From: Haloarcula rubripromontorii
Lineage (GTDB): Archaea > Halobacteriota > Halobacteria > Halobacteriales > Haloarculaceae
Direction: 5' to 3'
Assembly: GCF_001280425.1 (NCBI RefSeq)
Contig: NZ_LIUF01000003.1
Location: forward strand, 186,001 to 250,000
DNA: 64,000 bases
The translations under genes were made by a program, and so were the position numbers. This document shows positions 61,404-64,000 of this stretch, piece after piece (the stretch's first letter is position 1; each line of letters starts with the position of its first letter). A model generated the notes under the pieces. It ran no database searches. It was not told the DNA's origin and saw nothing but the letters and a program-made list of their open reading frames with translations.

Positions 61404-62548
61404 TCGAGAAGCTCGCTGGCAATCGTATTGCGGAGGACCTCGCTGGTTCCCTCGTAGATCTCGTTGAGTTTGGCGTCGCGGTAGAACCGCTCGGCCGGGA
61501 AGTCCTTCGTGTAGCCGTAGCCGCCGTGGACCTGAATGCCCTCGTTGGCCACTTCCCGGGACACCTCTGAGGCGTACAGTTTGGCCTGTGCGGCCTCCTT
61601 GACGAACGACTCGCCGGCCATCTTCTTATCGGCGGCCTGGTGCATCAACAGGCGGGCCGCTTGCGTCTTCGTGTCCATGTCTGCGAGCTTGTGCTGGATG
61701 GCCTGGAAGTCGCTGATCGGCTGGTCGAACTGCTCGCGGTCCTGGGCGTATTTCAGCGCCTCGTCCAGCGCGGCCTGTGCGATGCCGACGCCGCGGGCCG
61801 CGATGGTGATGCGGCCGCCGTTGAGCGTCTTGAGCGCGTGGACGAACCCGCGGCCCTCCTCGCCGAGTCGGCGGTCAGCGGGGAGACGCATGTCGTCGAA
61901 GCGGAGTTCTGCGGTCGGACAGCCCTTGTCGCCGAGTTTGTGCTCCGTCCCTTCGACGATGAAACCGTCGTCCTCCTCGGGACGGACGATGAACGAGGAG
62001 ATACCTTTGTTGCCGGCATCGGGGTCGGTCTTCGCAAACAGAACGACGGTGTCGGCGACGGACCCGTTGGAAATCCAGAGTTTGCCACCGTTGACCAGAT
62101 AGGCGTCACCGCCGTCGACCGGTTCGGCGGTGGTGTCCATCGACGGCACGTCACTGCCCGCGCCCGCTTCGGAGAGGGCGAACGCGCCGATTTCCTCGCC
62201 CGCTGCCAGCGGCGTGAGGTAGGTCTCTTTCTGGGCCTCGTTCCCGAACTCGTAGATCATATTGCAGGCCAGCGAGATGTGCGCGGCGACGATTGTGCCG
62301 AGTCCGCCGCTCCCCCGCGAAATCTCTTCGAGAGCCATGGCGTAGCTGTGGTAGTCCAGTTCGGCCCCGCCGTACTCCTCCGGAATCGGCATTCCCATCA
62401 GGCCGAGGTCGGCCATCTCGTCGACGAGATCCCACGGGAACTCATCGGTTTCGTCGATCTCCGCTGCCCGCGGCTTGACTTCCTCGTCGACGAAGTCCGC
62501 GACCATGTCCTGTATCTGGCGTTGTTCCTGTGTGGGGCTAAGGTCCAT
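61400..62548 (-). CDS. Acyl-CoA dehydrogenase
   Basis: A 382-residue FAD enzyme performing the first step of beta-oxidation or branched-chain-acid degradation. The FAD and substrate motifs AFALSEAGAGSDVPSMDTTA and LWISNGSVADTVVLFAKTDP are present; the catalytic glutamate is in YEGTSEVLRN near the C-terminus, the short-chain-type position. It is followed by a 3-hydroxyacyl-CoA dehydrogenase upstream on the same strand, suggesting a beta-oxidation unit. The chain-length preference is unknown. Confidence 0.92.
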   Translation of the reverse strand: MDLSPTQEQRQIQDMVADFVDEEVKPRAAEIDETDEFPWDLVDEMADLGLMGMPIPEEYGGAELDYHSYAMALEEISRGSGGLGTIVAAHISLACNMIYEFGNEAQKETYLTPLAAGEEIGAFALSEAGAGSDVPSMDTTAEPVDGGDAYLVNGGKLWISNGSVADTVVLFAKTDPDAGNKGISSFIVRPEEDDGFIVEGTEHKLGDKGCPTAELRFDDMRLPADRRLGEEGRGFVHALKTLNGGRITIAARGVGIAQAALDEALKYAQDREQFDQPISDFQAIQHKLADMDTKTQAARLLMHQAADKKMAGESFVKEAAQAKLYASEVSREVANEGIQVHGGYGYTKDFPAERFYRDAKLNEIYEGTSEVLRNTIASELLD

Positions 62549-62653
62549 GACAAATTCTAACGCTGGTTGGGTCTTTACTGTTGGCCAACGCGCGGCCCGT
62601 TGCCGGGTATTGTACTCGGTCCACTACTGTCCGCATTTGTCACTGCGGATCTA

Positions 62654-63511
62654 TCAGTCGTAGTCGTAAAAGCCTCTACCTGACTTTTTGCCGAGGTCGC
62701 CGGCCGCGACTTTGCGTTTGAGCAGGTATGCTGGCTTGTAGCGGTCACCCAACTCCTCGTACAGTGTCTCAGAGGCGTCAAGGACCACATCGAGGCCGAT
62801 GTGGTCGGCCAGTTCGAGCGGTCCCATCGGGACGTTCGTTCCGAGGGTCAGCCCGCGGTCGATGTCGGCCTTGTCGGCAACGCCCTCGTCGTAGGCTCGG
62901 ATGCCCTCGTTTATCCAGGGCATCAGGACGCGGTTGACGACGAAGCCGGGTTTGTCGTCGGCTTCCCAGGTCTCCTTGCCGATGTCGTGGGCGAACTCCC
63001 GACCGAGCGTCACCGTCTCGTCGCTGGTGTGCTCGCCGACGACGAGTTCGACGCCTTTCATCACCGGCACGGGGTTCATGAAGTGTAGTCCAAGGACCTG
63101 TTCGGGCCGGTCGGTGACGCTGGCGATTGTCGTAATCGAGAGCGTACTCGTGTTGCTGGCAAGTACCGTGTCCGGTCCGCAGATTGCGTCGAGGTCCTCG
63201 AACACAGACTGCTTGATGTCCATGTTTTCCGTCACAGCCTCGACGACGAGATCGGCGTCCGCGAGATCGTCCATCTCAGTGGTGCCTGTGATACGGGCTG
63301 TCGCCGCCTCCGCTTCCTGTTCTGTCACGGTGTCGCGCGCAATGAGTGTCTCGAAGCTCGACTGAATCTCCTCGAACCCGGCGGCGACTAGTTCTTCTGT
63401 CACATCGCGCATGATGACATCGTAGCCGGCCGTCGCGGTGACCTGAGCGATGCCGTTACCCATCGTTCCAGCGCCGACGACGCCGACGGTGTCGACTGTT
63501 TCGAGCTGCAT
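62654..63511 (-). CDS. 3-hydroxyacyl-CoA dehydrogenase
   Basis: A 285-residue NAD-dependent dehydrogenase of the short form (HBD/PaaH type). The Rossmann motif GVVGAGTMGNGIAQ (residues 10-23), the catalytic histidine in LGLHFMNPVPVMK and the KPGFVVNR segment are all present, and the C-terminal GDLGKKSGRGFYDYD is standard. It lies about 105 bases upstream of the acyl-CoA dehydrogenase on the same strand. Haloarchaea use such enzymes in fatty-acid oxidation and polyhydroxyalkanoate-related metabolism. Confidence 0.93.
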   Translation of the reverse strand: MQLETVDTVGVVGAGTMGNGIAQVTATAGYDVIMRDVTEELVAAGFEEIQSSFETLIARDTVTEQEAEAATARITGTTEMDDLADADLVVEAVTENMDIKQSVFEDLDAICGPDTVLASNTSTLSITTIASVTDRPEQVLGLHFMNPVPVMKGVELVVGEHTSDETVTLGREFAHDIGKETWEADDKPGFVVNRVLMPWINEGIRAYDEGVADKADIDRGLTLGTNVPMGPLELADHIGLDVVLDASETLYEELGDRYKPAYLLKRKVAAGDLGKKSGRGFYDYD

Positions 63512-63663
63512 ACCCGCGCCTTCGTCCGGCGGTCGTGTAAGTCTGCCGACGGTATCGGCTTATCACGGAAAGAAGTTCTACCGAGGGAATCTGTCACAGG
63601 CTTAGCGGCAAGCACTGCATCGCGGCGGAATATTCACTCGAAATGTAGTAAATGTCAGCAAAA

Positions 63664-63674
63664 AGATACTTATG
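63664..63674 (+). promoter_or_regulatory. TATA-like element upstream of the fbp leader ORF
   Basis: GATACTTATGG is centred about 26 bases before the ATG at 63695, not the fbp ATG at 63780, implying transcription starts at the leader ORF. Confidence 0.5.
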
Positions 63675-63694
63675 GTGTGCCAGAGAACGGACTG

Positions 63695-63787
63695 ATGATG
63701 AGAGACCCTGCGGGCAGCAGGCTCGGAGAAAAATTCGACTGGTCACAGAATGGCCAGTTTCTGCCCCTACATCTGACAAATGAGTAA
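63695..63787 (+). CDS. 30-codon leader ORF overlapping the fbp start
   Basis: The frame starts MMRDPAGSRLGEKFD, ends with LPLHLTNE and stops at TAA 63785-63787, overlapping the fbp ATG (63780) by 8 bases in another frame. A TATA-like element is placed 26 bases before its ATG, so the mRNA would begin with this ORF as a leaderless cistron. Its stop lying just inside fbp would allow translational coupling. The peptide has no known match I can recall. It may instead be an accidental frame in a 5' leader; the spacing argues for function. Confidence 0.5.
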   Translation: MMRDPAGSRLGEKFDWSQNGQFLPLHLTNE

Positions 63788-64000
63788 GTCACTCGACATC
63801 TCGACCACCGAAGCCGAGCAGACCGTCACGGAAGTCATCGATACCATCGCCGCGACCACGCCTGACGTCCGCCGCGCTGTTGCCGACTACCGTGGCCAGA
63901 GCAACTCCGTCAACCCCACCGGCGACGACCAGCTCGCGGCTGACCTGCGCGCCGACGAACTGTTCGAGCAGCGGGTGCTGGGAATCGACGGCGTCGCCTC
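63780..64000 (+). CDS. fbp: Class I fructose-1,6-bisphosphatase, 3' end outside the window
   Basis: The first 73 residues of a gluconeogenic phosphatase. The visible part, MSKSLDISTTEAEQTVTEV, then VNPTGDDQLAADLRADEL and LGIDGVAS, matches the N-terminal FBPase layout in which a Thr/Ser-rich loop and the NPTGD segment precede the metal-binding aspartates. The gene runs off the right edge. Gluconeogenic flux from acetate through the methylaspartate cycle genes at the other end of the window would need this enzyme. Only the N-terminus is visible, so the assignment rests on this segment. Confidence 0.8.
   Translation, partial: MSKSLDISTTEAEQTVTEVIDTIAATTPDVRRAVADYRGQSNSVNPTGDDQLAADLRADELFEQRVLGIDGVA

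Noticed and set aside
63695-63777. Box C/D-like RNA in the fbp leader (ATGATGA at 63695 and CTGA at 63774)
   Set aside because: The boxes are 70-80 bases apart, no C'/D' pair or terminal stem is visible; the open frame explains the region better.

Overview
The window is chromosomal DNA of an extremely halophilic archaeon (Halobacteria), most probably Haloarcula or a close relative. The evidence is high G+C, very acidic proteins, short or absent 5' leaders with TATA-like boxes 25-28 bases before start codons, a methylaspartate-cycle operon, a haloarchaeal Htr transducer, halocyanin, the GHMP-type shikimate kinase, and a tRNA-Trp whose intron is a box C/D guide RNA. I see no insertion sequence, integrase, provirus or CRISPR array; the region reads as core chromosome with a few accessory insertions.

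Layout. 1-3220: end of a methylaspartate-cycle operon (methylaspartate ammonia-lyase, mesaconyl-CoA hydratase, beta-methylmalyl-CoA lyase). 3241-6845: aminotransferase, a tiny membrane protein, PncC, a DUF457 membrane protein, a PHP protein and a zinc-finger protein. 6967-12703: a minus-strand block ftsZ1 / BasB-type lipoprotein / chemotaxis transducer / secE / spt5. 12807-16451: D-aminoacyl-tRNA deacylase with a Na/Ca exchanger, then aroE. 16502-20204: an HhH protein and a pabB-pabA-pabC operon. 20297-25565: a Rieske protein, Usp, an FNR-like reductase and the 2-oxoacid:ferredoxin oxidoreductase pair, followed by an array of three strong hairpins. 25805-32512: photolyase, membrane proteins, an unknown protein with a prenyl-synthase-like Asp motif opposite a geranylgeranyl reductase, and a degenerate NAD-kinase-like gene. 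32558-38300: a cytochrome b6f-like respiratory complex (halocyanin, Rieske, split cytochrome b) with small membrane proteins that look like lineage-specific accessory subunits. 38391-47930: Usp, endonuclease III, tandem GNATs, a degenerate peroxiredoxin, a CdpB-like PRC-barrel protein, a TrkA-N/DHH protein, tRNA-Lys, small zinc proteins, guaB and tRNA-Trp. 48255-56004: pilin, beta-carbonic anhydrase, aroK with chorismate mutase, and a potassium-uptake block (one TrkA, two TrkH). 56212-60112: a surface cohesin/dockerin module built around a Tat-exported PhoX-type phosphatase. 60394-64000: small regulators, fatty-acid oxidation genes, and the start of fructose-1,6-bisphosphatase behind an overlapping leader ORF.

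The genes work together in several evident modules. Acetyl-CoA assimilation through the methylaspartate cycle yields glyoxylate and propionyl-CoA. Electrons pass from quinol through the bc complex to halocyanin. Branched-chain-amino-acid-type sensing couples a lipoprotein to a transducer. Aromatic and PABA/folate-type synthesis is spread over aroE, aroK, chorismate mutase and pabABC. The most promising uncharacterised systems are the cohesin/dockerin-PhoX pair and the overlapping leader ORF of fbp; the HhH protein with an amphipathic N-terminus and the cysteine-less peroxiredoxin also deserve a second look.
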